From: Acridotheres tristis
Lineage: Eukaryota; Chordata; Aves; Passeriformes; Sturnidae
Direction of reading: 5' to 3'
Length of the DNA: 64,000 nucleotides
Assembly (NCBI GenBank): GCA_037013685.1
Contig: CM072904.1
Location: 1 to 64,000 of the forward strand
Shown here: positions 42,721 through 56,079 of the stretch, one piece after another
Layout of the letters: the number at the start of each line of letters is the position of its first letter
Position numbering within the stretch: position 1 is the first letter of the stretch
Notes under the pieces: generated by a model
The model's database searches: none
Seen by the model: only the letters and a program-made list of their open reading frames with translations
Told to the model about the DNA's origin: nothing
Made by a program: the position numbers and the translations under genes

Positions 42721-44932
42721 CAATCACTCGTTGTTTTTTGTCAGACACAGAAGAAGCTCTCAGCAGCTCCTCTCAGAAAAATAATTTCCATGGGTGGCTT
42801 CTTCCCTCCTCACCAAATGTCCTATGTGCGAAACCAGCACAACTTTCAAGCCTAACCAGCCCTCTGCGACCTTCACTGGGTTCTGGGATGAGGAAAAGCA
42901 ATTAAGGACATATTGATCACTGCGCCAATTTCAAAATCTACCCTCGGGAGTCTGACCTGCTTTGGACAAAGCTTGTTCATTGGCAGTTTCCTCCATGCTC
43001 CCAAAAGTAGCTGCATCAACAAGGACACTGCTGCTTTCCCAGATGAAGCTGGGGAGATACTGATGACCTCCAGGCTGGATGGAGCTCACAGCTGGTAACT
43101 CTTAGGGGATGCATCAGTGCTGGGCAGATACATCATAGCTGCTCCCATAACATGCATTTTCAGTCCAACCCGGAGCTGGATCCTGCTAATGGAGTACCTG
43201 GAAAAAGCTGGGCAAACCTTTTTTATTTATTTTTACATCTGTCAGGACAGATCTAGCCTGGAGTCCTAGAGAGACTGTAACTATGGGGTAATCTGCAAGG
43301 CCTTTGCTTTTTGGAGTCATTTACAAAAGGGGAATATGAAGGCAGCAGCTTTTGCCCAGCTGAAACCAGATATTGCAGCTGTTTACACAAAGAGAGAAGA
43401 GGCACTGGGCAGGAGAAGACTTCTCAGTGCAGGGGGCTGGCTCTACATCACCTCCAGCTGCCCCATGGTTCAGACACCAGTCCATTGCAGATGGACAGCA
43501 CAGGTTGATGAGAAGAGAGGTGTACTGTTCCCAGCCACCCTAGAGCTGCCCTGCATGGATCTCTCCCTCCCTAGCACCTGCCAATCATTTTTCTCTTTCC
43601 TTCTGGGAGGCTTTCTCCTGAGAGAAGAAAGGACCTGATCTCATTTTGCCCCAAGAATTGCAACACAGCAGTTACCACAAGTGAGATGCTTTTCCCCGTG
43701 TAAAGCAAAACCCAAGCTTGAATGCAGCCCGTCTTGTCACAATTACCAATTTTCCAGCAATTTTTCCAGATGGGAGAAGGCAAGTGAGCTGTGCATTTCC
43801 CTGCCAAAATTGCTTCTTATTAATTAAAATGACTGCAACATCTACTGAGTTATAATTTTATATTATTACATGTATGAATAAGAGTATGCATATGAGTGTA
43901 TGTCTGGGTTATATGGGGGCCACAGAATTTAAGTGACAATCAAATACTTACCTCTTCCTCACCTTCTTCCATTTGCTTAATATTAAACTGTCATGTATCA
44001 TTGGAAGCTGGACTGTTAGAGGCACCTTATGATAGAAGTGCTTGAGGGGGAGCTGTGTTCTGCCTCTGATATCCTGGTGAAAATCTCCAAGACATCAGTC
44101 TCCTCTGAACTGGGATGTAAAAATAAGGCAGAAAAACTTAAGTTCTGTCCTCTACTAAAATTCATAAACTTTACAGGCTCTGGGTCTGAAAATAATATGG
44201 GGCTCCAACTTGATGAAGCAGATTAGACCTCTAGTCATGCTGCCACAAATAAGCAAAGCACACGGTGAAAGAAACCAGAAATTCTACTCACTAGTACCAT
44301 GAACAGTTGAGGGTGAAAAAAAAAGTCAAACATGCTCTGTCTACTTACCCTTGCCTGAGTTTGAACCTTGTCATTCATGAATCATGTACAAATGGAAGCC
44401 TGAAGGGCTGAGAAGTGGTGCTGGGCTGCCAGGCAGAAAGAGCTCTGGGGTGTGAGCCAGGCTGTGTAGCCTCTCTGCCACTGGCCTCAGCTGACCTTGG
44501 GCTTTTGACTCCTAGTCTCTCAGTTTCCCCATCTACACGTTAAGTTCTGTTCTTCATAAAGGGCTACTTCATAAAGGGCTCCCATATCCTAGCAGGCAGG
44601 ATGAGGGGAGCTGTCTACACTTACTTAGGATTTTGCTGGTTCATTTTCTCTACAAACACAGCATAAGAAGGGAAAAGCATCCAAAATTTGCAGAGGACAG
44701 AGGTGAGGCAGGCTATGGCAGCCAGGAAAGAACTTGCCCCATCCGACTTTTGGGAAGTAGTTTATCTGCAAACAGCTTGAGACCCAGCCAGGTCCCAGAC
44801 CTGAGAGCAGTCAGTGGGAAAGTGCAGAGGTGGAGCTTACACTGAGGCTGTTTGTTAGATATTGTATGCTTGGATGGGTCAGTGCTGATCACAGAATACA
44901 GGAGGTGGCTGAGGGGAGCTGTGCAGAGAGCA
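42721..44932. other. Intergenic, upstream of ficolin; no gene seen
   Basis: No supported repeat or coding exon. Any ficolin promoter would lie at the right end; no clear TATA box was found. Confidence 0.4.
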
Positions 44933-47900
44933 ATGCTGGCCATGGGGACAGCAGCCCCAGCGCTCTTGGTACTGCTAAGCCTGACTATTTGTGATGCTGA
45001 GGACACCTGCTCAGGTGAGTAGAGCACAAATCTTACTGCCATCTCACTGAGACAGCTTATTTCATCTCCCCTGATAAGAGAAGGAGATTGGGAAGGGAGG
45101 GAAGAGAGGGAGAAGTAACATACGATTTTTTTTTCCTTCTTTTCCTGCTTTTTTAAATTCAGCTGCTAGTGGGAGGAGAGTAAAGGGGCATCTGAAGTCT
45201 CAGCAGCTGCTTTAGAAAGCTGCTGGCTCCAACTAGTGATGTAACATCATTCCCTCACTAGTGGGGGTCTCTAGGAACAAACAGTCTCTGTTAAGGTTTT
45301 CCCCCAGTTCGTTTTTTTATTTTTTTTTTTATTAGTAGGACCTCGGTGCAGTTACCAAAGGATACAGAGCAATACAAAGGATCAGTCTGGGGATGCTGCA
45401 CAGCACAGTGTTCTGACTGTATTCCTCAGGAAGGCCATGGGGCAATTTCAAAGAGGCCTGCCATCAGGAAATTCAGAAGAACACTTACTGTCCATAGATC
45501 CATCAGTGTCACTTACTCTGCTATCAATACCCCATTGGGACACCTCTCAGCTTTTGTTTTATTAACTACAATATATTTGTCATGCATGCAATGTCATATA
45601 CATCAGCTTCCTCTCCCACTGAACTTCCCTGAAATCAGAGAGATGCAGAGTCTGGCTCCTCTAATATGTGAGATTCTCAATGCCATCTGTTAACTCATAT
45701 AACACCCTGAAACTTCCATACTCATTGCTTTGATTGAAGTTCCTCAACTTCAAAGGATTTGGTTTCTCTCCAAGACATTTCAGAGCCCTAATAATCTCCA
45801 CAAAGGCTGTCTTCATTTTTCAGAGGTGAGAATAGTGGGACTGAGTGATGCTGACCGACTCGCCATTCTTCAAGGATGTCCAGGCATCCCAGGTGCCTCT
45901 GGCGCAAAAGGAGAACCAGGTCTCCCAGGAACAAAAGGTGAGGTCCCCAAAGTCAGCGAGGAGTACTGTAATATGAGATGGTTTTGTTGCTTTGGGTAGG
46001 GGAATCAAGCTGGGGCTGGAGCAGTAGCTGGCCTGGCACTGGCTGCTGTGAGGAACTGGAGAACTGGAGTGGAAAACACCCCAGTTTCCCATTTCTTCCT
46101 TGAGTCCTGTCACAAATCTGAAGTGATGTTGGGCTGTGAAGTGTCTCATTTGTTTCTTCTACAGAAAATCATCCATTTTTTTTCTGGGTCTGTATTGAAC
46201 AGTCTGGGTGGGAGGGGGGCTGAGATGCTCCTGCCTGTTTTCTGGGGAGCCATTCCGGGGAGCAAGGGGGATGGAGATCCTTCAGATTTTCATAGCCAAC
46301 TCACAGCAAAGGTGAATCACATCAGCTGAGTGAGCTGATCCACCACAGCAAAATCCATGGACTAGCTCCACAATGTGTCAAAACTCATAAGAATTCATAC
46401 GTGAACTACAAATTAAGACTTTAAGTGGCAGTAACAATGTAGTAAGGCTTCAATAGAAAAAAAAGGAGTAAGGTAAAAGAGTAAACGATGTTGCAAGACT
46501 AAATCTGATTAACGAGCTCCCTGTTTCTGTGAAAGCCAAGGCCCAGTTGCCCAGGCTTCTGTGACTCCCCTCTCTGGTCAATTTGTAACGTGCACATAAA
46601 AAATAAGTCTCTTTGCAGGAGAAATGGGAGACCAGGGATACCCTGGGAAAGCAGGACCACCTGGTGCAAAAGGTAATGTGTGAACATATGCAGCTCTAAT
46701 CTGTAAATACCCCCAAGCTCGAGACATGCATTAGGAGATTGGGTCTACAGAGATGAACTGCAGGACTGGCCATAGGCTAAAAAACGGTGCTGAAGTAGCA
46801 TAAGAAAAGCCTGATTTGAGGGTATGGGTCTTGCCTGGAGTGAGCACTAGAAACAGTGTCCTTGAGTGGGACCACAACACAGAAGAAGATACTACTCTTC
46901 TCAAAATTTCCCACTGACCCTAAAATCAGACCTCTCCCCATTCGCCACTCCTACCCTAACCTGCCTCCAGCACAACAAGTATGCCCAAACGCCCCCCAGC
47001 TCTGAGGAGCTTTGGAGCTCTCTGTGGAGCTTCAACCCAGAGGCCTGATGCAGAGGCACTATGCTGAGTGCTTGTTCTGCCAATTGACAGGGGCAATTTA
47101 AAGAACACAGACACCAATGGAAAGAATGGTCTTATTTTACTTTGAATATAAAGGCAACACAAAAGTGAATTGATATGTTCAATAAAACTACATGCTTGGC
47201 TTTGGCAACAAGCAAAAATTAGCAAGGTGATGTACCTAATCATTATTATAGGAGAGGCAGGATAGTGATGGAGAAAGATACATCACCAATTGCCTAAATA
47301 CTTTACCATCACCCGGAGTTCAAAGTTGCTGGGGGCCCCCTTCACAGTGAGGAACTGGAGAACCTTTCCTGGCAATTGGGAAAATCCTACATGGTGTGTC
47401 CACCCATAGCTGAGGTCTCCGGATTCACCCTGAAAGGGAGGCCACTATTTATAGGCCAAATCAGCAAGTCAAAGTGACTTGGTTATATTTTTAGCACAGA
47501 AACACCTGGATCTGATGGCATGCTTCCTGCTTAGCCAGGGCCAGCAGTTGGTCAGAGCCCAGGCCTCGCCTCTATTCATGTCAGTTGGAAAAGTTTCTTA
47601 AAATTATACATTTCTTGCAGATAGCTACATAAGGTTATAAACAGCTAGCATTAGCATCTTTGTCATCTATTTTTAGGTAAATAATACTGATGGTGTTAGT
47701 CACACAATGCCCAGGATCCATCTTGTAAGTCTTGCTGCTTTCAGCAGCCTCCAGCCTTTGACTCCGTGCGAAGTGCCCACTTTACCACAAAAAAGGGATC
47801 AAACAATGGCACAGGAGGAGGTTTCCTTTGTAATGGGATGAACCCCTTAAGAGGATGATGTATATTGAGAAACTGGCTTTCACCACCCAGGCTTGCTTAG

Positions 47901-50900
47901 GACCTTCAGCAGGATATGTGCTGCAAATACTGGAAAAGTGTCTCTTTAAATAATCCAGCTGCCTGCACAAGGGAACTGTCGGAACTGAGCAGCAGGCCTA
48001 AGCCAGTGCCCTGAGCAGTGCCCTGACTAGCAGGGAAGTCATCCTTTTACATGCCAAATATGAAGTTATTTCCTGGCCAAAAGCACCCAAGACTTGAACT
48101 GAAATGCCAACAGAAGATGGACAAACCCACTAAAAATCCATGACAAACCCTATTGATCAAAATCTCACACTTGTGAGACTGACTGTAAACAGAAAGCCCC
48201 CATAAAACGTCACTGAATTGGAACTGTGAATCCCCCATACATTCCAAGAGATGGAGCAGCAGTTCCCTCCTCTGTATCCTGCTGTTCCTGAGAGATACTG
48301 CTGATCAAGAGAGCAGCCAGGCTGAGGCAGCAGCACCACCTGGGACACTCAGCTGAGCACTGTAGCTTTGCACCTCTTGACAGCCTCTCCTGTACATTTG
48401 GGACATATGGAGGGGCTGGAGCAGCCATTTGTGGAGGCACAGTAATTCATCTGCATTGGATAGTCTGTGATGAGAATTTTCCTCTTGTGTTTTGCAGGAG
48501 CAGCTGGAGAGCCTGGCTTCCCAGGACAGAAAGGTAAATCATGCTGTGCTGAATTTATCATATGAACTACTTTGTAAACTTCCACCCTGTGCTGTTCTGG
48601 TACAACACACCAGATGGGAGCAGTTATCCAGCACTGGATGAGGCTGTTTGGTGACAGTTATACCTCATTACAGGCTCTGCCCTGGCCCAGGTGCGGTGGA
48701 TAATTCTGCTCCCAAACCAGATGTTCAGCAATAGGTGCTGCCCTCAGCTCGGGCAGCTGGTGCTGCTGCCTGGTACCATCAGCTGCAGAAGCCACAGGGC
48801 TGAGGGACCAGCCAGATTTGGGCAGAGGTCTTAATATTCCCATGCTATGGCAAAATGCAGAGGCTCAAATGAAATCCAGTTCCTGCTAGTGCCAGAGGAA
48901 CATGTCTCTACCAGCACTAGCAATAAGGTATTAGGGAAACGCAGGGTTTTTTCCCTTGTGCCATCATCCTGCATGTGAGAGTCACAGGCACCCACCACTG
49001 AGCACCATCTGTACTGTGGCTTCCCTCTCTGAAATTTGGCTGGCAATCAGTGAGTCCAACACAGCTGGTCTGGCAGATGGTTCCAGTTGCTGCTCCCAAA
49101 ACACTGGCTTAAGCCCTGTGCCAGCAGCAGCCATTCCCCTGATGGGACTTGTATCTCTGCCTTTCCAAGGTGCATTTCTTCCTCCTTCCCACACTCACCC
49201 ACTCCTATCCCACATGTCCCAGCCTAATGGGACTCACTGGCACCAACTGTTGGTACTCAGCTCCATGAGCTGGGCAGCAGCAGGGCACAGCAGCTAGGTC
49301 CAAACAGAGACATGTCTTGTGTCAGTCTCACCATTTGGACCTCTAAGCCCTAAAACAGATGCCAGCAGGAAATAGATCATGCCAGGTCCAAGAGGCCAAG
49401 AGAGGCAAGGCTCCTGCTCATTGTGCATATATATACAGTGCACTCCCCAGTGGCCACCCCATGCAGCTCCTGGAGAGCTCTTCCCAGTGTCTGAAGCAGC
49501 TGGGTGTAACAGGGGTTTGTGACTTGACTACCTACCTACCCACCTGCCTCTCTATGCTTTCCTGGGTCTGTGCAGATAGGCTGGTGGGTCTTCTCTGGTG
49601 GGCCTGGTAACAGCCAGGACAGCTTATATTAAATGACTCTTCCTGCCTACTTTCTCTATGCCTTTTTGCTTGGTGCAGATGAGCCAAGCATTTCCTCTAA
49701 CATCACAGCTCTCCAGCTTCAGCAGGATTTGTCTTGGCAAATCTCAAGTACTGGGGAGGGGGAGTGCTGGGTGTGGAAGGTGGAGAACAACTGATGGTGT
49801 TGTTTGTCCAACAGGAACAAAAGGAGAGCCTGGATTTCCAGAAATATGGGGTGAGTTTCATCCTAGGTCTTCACGGCACTGGTCAGCTTTGCAGAGTGGA
49901 TGGTGGTGGACTACCTGCACCAGAGGTCAGGACAGCATAGGACAAGTTCAGAGTGACACTGAAGGATAGAGTAAGGAAATATCACTGTTATCTTTGCTTC
50001 TCACAAACATATGAAGCTTCTTTGAGTCTACTCTGTATTCCAGCCATGCTGGGAAAGTCATATCCTCTGAGCACTACTTAGATGTCCTGTCCTCTGTGTG
50101 TCTTGGAGGAGGTCTGTCTGAGTTTTTCAGAGACTTGGTTTCTGATTTCTAAGATGAAACCACTACACCCAGCTGTATGGACATGTGGCTATTTCAAAGG
50201 CAGTTATACGCATGCACTTCCAGTGATACCTTTAGTACTTGTGGAGTTCGTGTGTGTCATAGTGCTCAGATTAACTTATTCTTTCGAAGAAAAGAAGAAA
50301 AATAAAAGAAACAATTTTCAGTTGACCTATCTGTCTCCATGAGCTAAAGTTCAAGGAGGGCTACAACCTGCTGTGGCTACAACTGGGTGCTGTAGGGCCA
50401 CAATAACATGCAAAGGCTCAGACAGACCAGACTGATTGGGATGTCACTGAATTGATCCCTTGCTGCCCTAGACACTTCTCTGGGAATGTAAAAGATTTGA
50501 CTAATAGGAAGGAAAAGGAAAAGGCCAAGTCCAGGACCATCTCCCTGCTAGGAAGGTCACAAGACAGCCTGGTACAGCTGTGTATCAATGTATCACACAC
50601 AGCACACTGGGACACTTGCACCACCATCTTCAATCATCTCCCCAGGCTTTCCCTGTAACAGCTACTAATGCAGCTGTGGGCTGGGATGTCTGATAAGGAC
50701 CAATCAATCACCTGTGAATCTGAACTTCTGTCAGCAGGTATGGTTTTGGGGAGGGAAAAAAGTATACATAAAATGTATATATATGTATATATGAATGGAC
50801 ATATTCGAAAGCGTTGTGTCTTGGGGAGATCTCAGTGTGGCCTTCCAGTACTTAGAGGGTACTTAGAAAAAAGCTGGAGAGTGATTTTTTTACATGGGCA

Positions 50901-53900
50901 GTGACAGGACACTGCGGAACAACTTACAGCTAAAAGAGGAGAGATTTACATTATGTATTAGGAGATGATTCTTTACTCAGAAGGTGTTAAGAACCCGGCA
51001 CAGGTTGGCCAGAGAAGCTGCAGCTGCCCATCCCTGGAAGTGTCCAAGGCCAGGTTTGGATGGGGCTTGGAGCAACCTGGTCTAGTAGAAGGTGTCCCTG
51101 CCCAAGGCAAGGGGTGGAATGAGATGAGCTTTAAGGCTCGTTCCAACTCAAACTGTGGGTGATTCTATGATTCAATCCATAGAGAATGTGCTGAACACTG
51201 TTAACTGCATCACAAGGAGCTGAATCTCTGTGTCACTAACTCCTTTGTTGTCAACTACCCACACACTCCCTGTGCCCTGCATATATTCTGGAGCTGGGAC
51301 AAATTCCTGGATCATGACTTTGTCATCCTTTTTAGAGCAGCTCCATCATCCAGACCCCTAAAAGTTGTCGCAGATAAGAGGAGTCTCAGAACCTTACACC
51401 ATTTCTTCCTTAGAAGGTGCTCATGTCCCCTGCAACATATGGGCGCAGAAGCCACGGCAGGGTTTGGTTCCCAGCAGCTCTACATTAGGATCCTGCAGTA
51501 CACAGAGCCATCTGGGTGCTGAAGAGCTCAAAGGCTCAAGGCTGAAGTACTTCCTGGATAAGTAAACACATTATAACTCTTTACACTTGATCTCTGATTT
51601 GCTCAGAACCCAGGAACTGCCAAGAACTGCTGGCCAAAGGGAAGATTTTGAGTGGCTGGTACAAAATCTACCCCCAAGACTGCAATGCCACCACCGTCTT
51701 CTGTGACATGGACACTGATGGTGGGGGATGGATTGTGAGTAGCATGAGGAGAGGGAGGTTTACACTGATTCTTGTTAAATGATTCTTGTTAAGGCTGCAA
51801 AGCATGACTCAAAAATAGAAACACACAGCTGAGGTTCACATCTGCAAGCCAGTGTGAATCCCTCTGGACGCAGGGGATTCACCCAAGACTTGTCTCTGGA
51901 AGCAGGCTGAGTGCCACAGACCCACTCCCTGCTTAAATCAGCAAGTCGTTTCCTCCTCATTTCCAAGGGCACATGGAGGAGATCCCTGAGCAAGGGACTC
52001 TTGTGGGGTTTGCTCTCCAGACACTACAGGACTGTTCTGATGCACAGGAAGCATTTACTATGGTGGGCACGTCCCCCAGGCACTGTGGATGCTTTTGAAT
52101 GAGGGATGGGCTGGTGGGGCTGAGGGTCTCTTTCAGGTTTTTCAGAGGCGCTGGGATGGGTCAGTGAACTTCTTGCGAGACTGGGATTCATACAAACGAG
52201 GCTTTGGCAACCAGCTAACGGAGTTCTGGATGGGGAATGACAACATCCATTTCCTCACCTCTCTGGGTAAGGTCTGCCTCCGTCCTGGGCTGGGGCCATG
52301 AGAGTCCAACCCCTGTACCATATTGGGTCATTGTAGACCTCTGAGCTTCTCCTATTCATCTGAGGCCCCCACCGTTAATCCCAAACAGGATGCAGGCTCT
52401 TGCAGCCCATTGCATACAGGAAATTGCATTCTAAAAACCAGCAAAACTAGAAGTCAGGGAAGAGAATGAGCTGGCTGCATGATCTCTCCTAGAGACAGGC
52501 CAACACATCTTCCTACTTGGACTGGTTGTAATGGCATCAGCTGGTCCACACACTGCCTTATTACAGCTATGTGCAGGACTCCTGCCCATGACCACCCAAT
52601 ATAATATCTGAAAAGGTGCTTCCCTAGAAAACTATCAAAGATATAGGAGGCTCTGTAGGAATTTTAAATAAATCAGAATCTCTCAAGTAGTGGCAGCTCC
52701 TCTCAAGTTAGCTCACATCTCTTTAAACCCTCCACCCTGAAATTCAGTGTCATACCCACCACCCACCCTGCACCATTGCTGTCCATCTTCTCTTCTAGGA
52801 CCCTGTGAACTCCGTGTTGACCTGAGAGACTTTGAGAACAACTACTATTTTGCCAACTATGCTTCATTCAGAGTTTTAGGAGAGTCAGAGAAATACAGAC
52901 TAGTTCTAGGAGACTTCCTTGGTGGAAATGCTGGTAAGTTTGAGGCAGCTGCCTCAAACTGGGAAAGTTTGTTTCCTAGAGCATTTCAGAAGTGTTCAGC
53001 TTCTATGCAGAGATGTATCATGCACACTCCTTGTATCAGCTACATTTTGGGTCAATTTTTTAAAACTGGCCATGGTACCTCAGGTACTGAGTGATTTCTG
53101 GGTACAGGGATGGAGGGGGATACCCATCACCCAAAGAAATTGACTCAGAACATTACCTACAAGCCTAGCCCTATGGTTTAACAGCAAATGAGCCTGGTCC
53201 TGAGCAGCACCCAATCCAATTGACCTTCCCAACAGCTCTGCAGCACCCAGGTCAAGTTCTGCTTTTGGTTACAATGGCAGAAGACATTTGCCCACAAGGT
53301 TTGGCATTTCCAGGGCTGGGGTGCTGTTCAACACTTGCAGCATCAGCACTCCATCTTCTTAAAAACTGATGTTTGGGTTTTTTTAAAAAGTAAACTAATC
53401 TTCAAAATTTAATATCCATCATTCAGGAATGAGTGAAACCAACACCTGAGAGAGCCAGGTGTTTTTGCAGTGTACAAAGCCACCTGGGTTTATGTGGCTT
53501 TGAATGCTGCAACCCTGTCTGGTAATTCAGACCTCAGTGTAGCTGCAGAGAACCTGAGCATTGCAGGAGAAGTGACACCTGTGTACCTGTGAAGAGAATC
53601 TGGCCCATTTGATTCACAGGCATGGATAAATTCTCCATGTATTTTAGCACAGCTCAAGATACTTCTTTTGTCCAAGACAAGGGGGAAACCTGGGCAACCT
53701 GGGCAAGAGAGAAGCAGGATTTATACAACCTGCCTTGCACCTGGCAAGGGCCACTGGTACCCAGCAGGACTGCACATCAGTTTGTGATCACCATTTGTGA
53801 ACCTTACTGCAGTAACTGTGACTGTGTGCTCTCTGCAGGAGACTCTTTATCGTACCACAGGGACATGCCATTTTCAACAACAGATCAAGACAATGACATG

Positions 53901-54086
53901 AGCTCCTTTAACTGTGCCACAGAATACAAGGGAGCATGGTGGTACAATGACTGCCATTACTCCAACCTGAATGGGATGTACTGGATGGGTGCACATGGGA
54001 GCTACGCTGATGGCATCAACTGGAAGACAGGCAAAGAATACCACTACTCCTATAAGCGAACGGAAATGAAGTTCAGGCCAGTTTAA
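44933..54086 (+). CDS. FCN2: Ficolin, secreted collagen/fibrinogen-domain lectin (complete, nine exons)
   Basis: Ficolins bind acetylated sugars on microbes and trigger the lectin complement pathway through MASPs. Exons: 44933-45014, 45824-45937, 46619-46672, 48498-48533, 49815-49850, 51607-51734, 52137-52266, 52799-52933, 53839-54086; 963 nt, 320 aa, phases all consistent. Signal peptide at residues 1-21 ([16 protein letters not shown]). The N-terminal cysteine region is [11 protein letters not shown]; the collagen stalk has about 20 Gly-X-Y triplets from [10 protein letters not shown] to GTKGEPGFP, with modular 54/36/36-nt exons. The fibrinogen-like domain carries [17 protein letters not shown], the calcium site [23 protein letters not shown] and terminal TEMKFRPV. 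An extra cysteine (GPCELRV, start of exon 8) replaces Ser of human FCN1. In the stalk, EIW interrupts the triplets before GEPRNC. Birds appear to have one ficolin, so FCN1/FCN2 naming is conventional. A stalk lysine such as GKAGPP could serve MASP binding (inference). Confidence 0.93.
50800..51178 (+). mobile_element. CR1 LINE 3' end (plus) in ficolin intron 5
   Basis: Typical CR1 tail: CCAGTACTTAGAGGG, AGAGAAGCTGCAGCTGCCC, TGGAAGTGTCCAAGGCCAGG, GAGCAACCTGGTCTAGTAGA, finishing ATTCTATGATTC at the 3' end. It inserted between exons 5 and 6 of ficolin without touching splice sites. Confidence 0.92.
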
Positions 54087-56022
54087 CATGGTGACAGGAT
54101 CTCTGACAGTTCCAAGAGGTGCCACTCACCAACCAATAGAAGACAAAAAACATAATAATTGTTTGGGGACAAAAATGAAACAGGAAGGATATTACAGGTT
54201 GTGCCTTCCTCCTAGAGCAGGATTTTTGAAGCCAGATTTTTGGTGCTGGTTTGAGCTCCAGTAAGCACCAGACCTTGGTGCTTACTCTCACCCTGACTAC
54301 CTCCAGCAGCCCCACTGATGCTGACTGAGCCCAAGCACCTTTTTCTGAAAAGTGCATTACCTTGATTTAAAGATTTAAAGTGATGAGTGGAGCCAGTGCA
54401 CTTCAGTAAAGCTCTCTAATATTATTACTCTAGATGGTAATTACTGGTAATTCCCAGTCTAATCTATGTATATGAAGACTCCAACATGCATGCAACCTCT
54501 TTCTGCTGGACCCAAGAGCCATCCGAAAGGCACTGAATTCCTGACCTGTCCCACTCTCCCTGCAGGCTGTGATGGACCGACAACGTAGAACAGCATGAAA
54601 AAGACTGAGCTTCCAGCACAGGGCTGTCAGCACTGTTTAGCAGCTTCCCCCTTCCTTCCCCAAATATTCCAGGACCTCAGCTCCTGGAACCACAGCAGAG
54701 TTGCTCAGCACTTCTCACCAGGATACAGCTGCAGCTGGCACCAGAGCCAGCTTTAGCCACTCTTCCAGGGCATGTTTCTCATTAGCTGCTGTGGACCAAG
54801 AGCTGTACACAAAACAGTCTGTTCAGCAGCACGTGTGGTACACAAGCCAGCACACCAGTTCCAAGTCAAGCCTTGCACGTGTGGTCATCATGTACAGCGC
54901 CAGTACCTTCCATTTCATCTTGTTTCCAGTAGCGTTTGAGGGTGGGCTATGTGCTGGTGGGTGGACACAGTTCATCCAGCTCACGTATTGTATTTGACTG
55001 TTAGCAGAACTGGGTCTCCTTCCTGCACTCACTGTCGCTGATATTGGAGATGGGAATGTGACATGTAGACACACGGAGTTCATACAGCTACAGCTGGATT
55101 TTACTGACGTGTGTCCCCTTCTATAGGGGCTTCGAATTTCCTGCTCTTACACATGTGATTGCATAAGGGTATTAACTCTGCCCAGCTCACTGGCCAATGA
55201 TACAGGTGCATTCCTGGTTCAAAGGGATTGGCTGGGGTCCCCGTTGTTTGAATTTGAATCCAGCCTTTCATTTTCTTTCCTGGGGACTTGTTTACTCTTT
55301 ATTCTGTAACGAGCTAGGCTGGTCAAATAAGTGTCTGTTATGGTGAAATTATCTTGTGCAGCTCACAGCCCAGCTGTCGCTGTCACAGCTCGTGCTGCTG
55401 GAATCCTCACCACAGCTGACACAGGAGAACCGAGTGCTAACTCTTCACTGCAGGGATCAACAGAGACAATGGAAAATAGAGTATTTCTTCATGTTATGTT
55501 CCTAATTGTGATAAATGTGATTCGTGCTAACTAAATTGTAACTATATTAGCAAAATTGTACTCATGTCAATAGAAAATAATTGTTACAAAGCCAAAAAAA
55601 AAAGGAAATGAGTGAGGCAAAGCAGATGGAATCTCCAGATGTTGGAAGGGAATAGGAGAAGGACGTAGGTCTGATAAGCAGCATCTAGAAATAGAAAGTT
55701 TCAACCTTGGAATGGGCCAAAATGGGATGATTCCAGGCATGGGATTTAATTAAAGTCTTATTATGCAAAACATCTGCTCAGTCACATACTGCATCTGCGC
55801 TACCTGCAGGTCACACCTCGGTCACTGATGAAGACGATGAGCCTTCATCGGAAATAAGACCCTCAAAAGGATGAGAGATCCCTATCTACTAGTGGAGCAT
55901 ACACAACACAACATAGTGACGTAGACTTTAGGAATAGAAACTAGGACGAGCTTTCCAGAAAATTCTGTATTAACATGTATTAGCATATAATATACAAGTG
56001 GGATTGTTAGCCTTGATGCTTT

Positions 56023-56079
56023 GGTACGTGAGGAGGGGCAAGTCCCTCCTCGTACCCCTGGTTGGGGGGAGCCCTCCCC
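56023..56079. other. Double hairpin
   Basis: GGTACGTGAGGAGGG and TCCCTCCTCGTACC pair across a short loop with a two-base bulge, followed directly by GGGGGGAGCCCTCCCC, a second, tighter inverted repeat. It sits in AT-rich DNA. Possible remnant of a retroviral leader or small transposon end; function unknown. Confidence 0.6.

Noticed and set aside
53622..53842. Open frame running into the last ficolin exon from 53622
   Set aside because: The CTCTCTGCAG acceptor at 53838 and phase fit require splicing; the upstream residues have no ficolin similarity.
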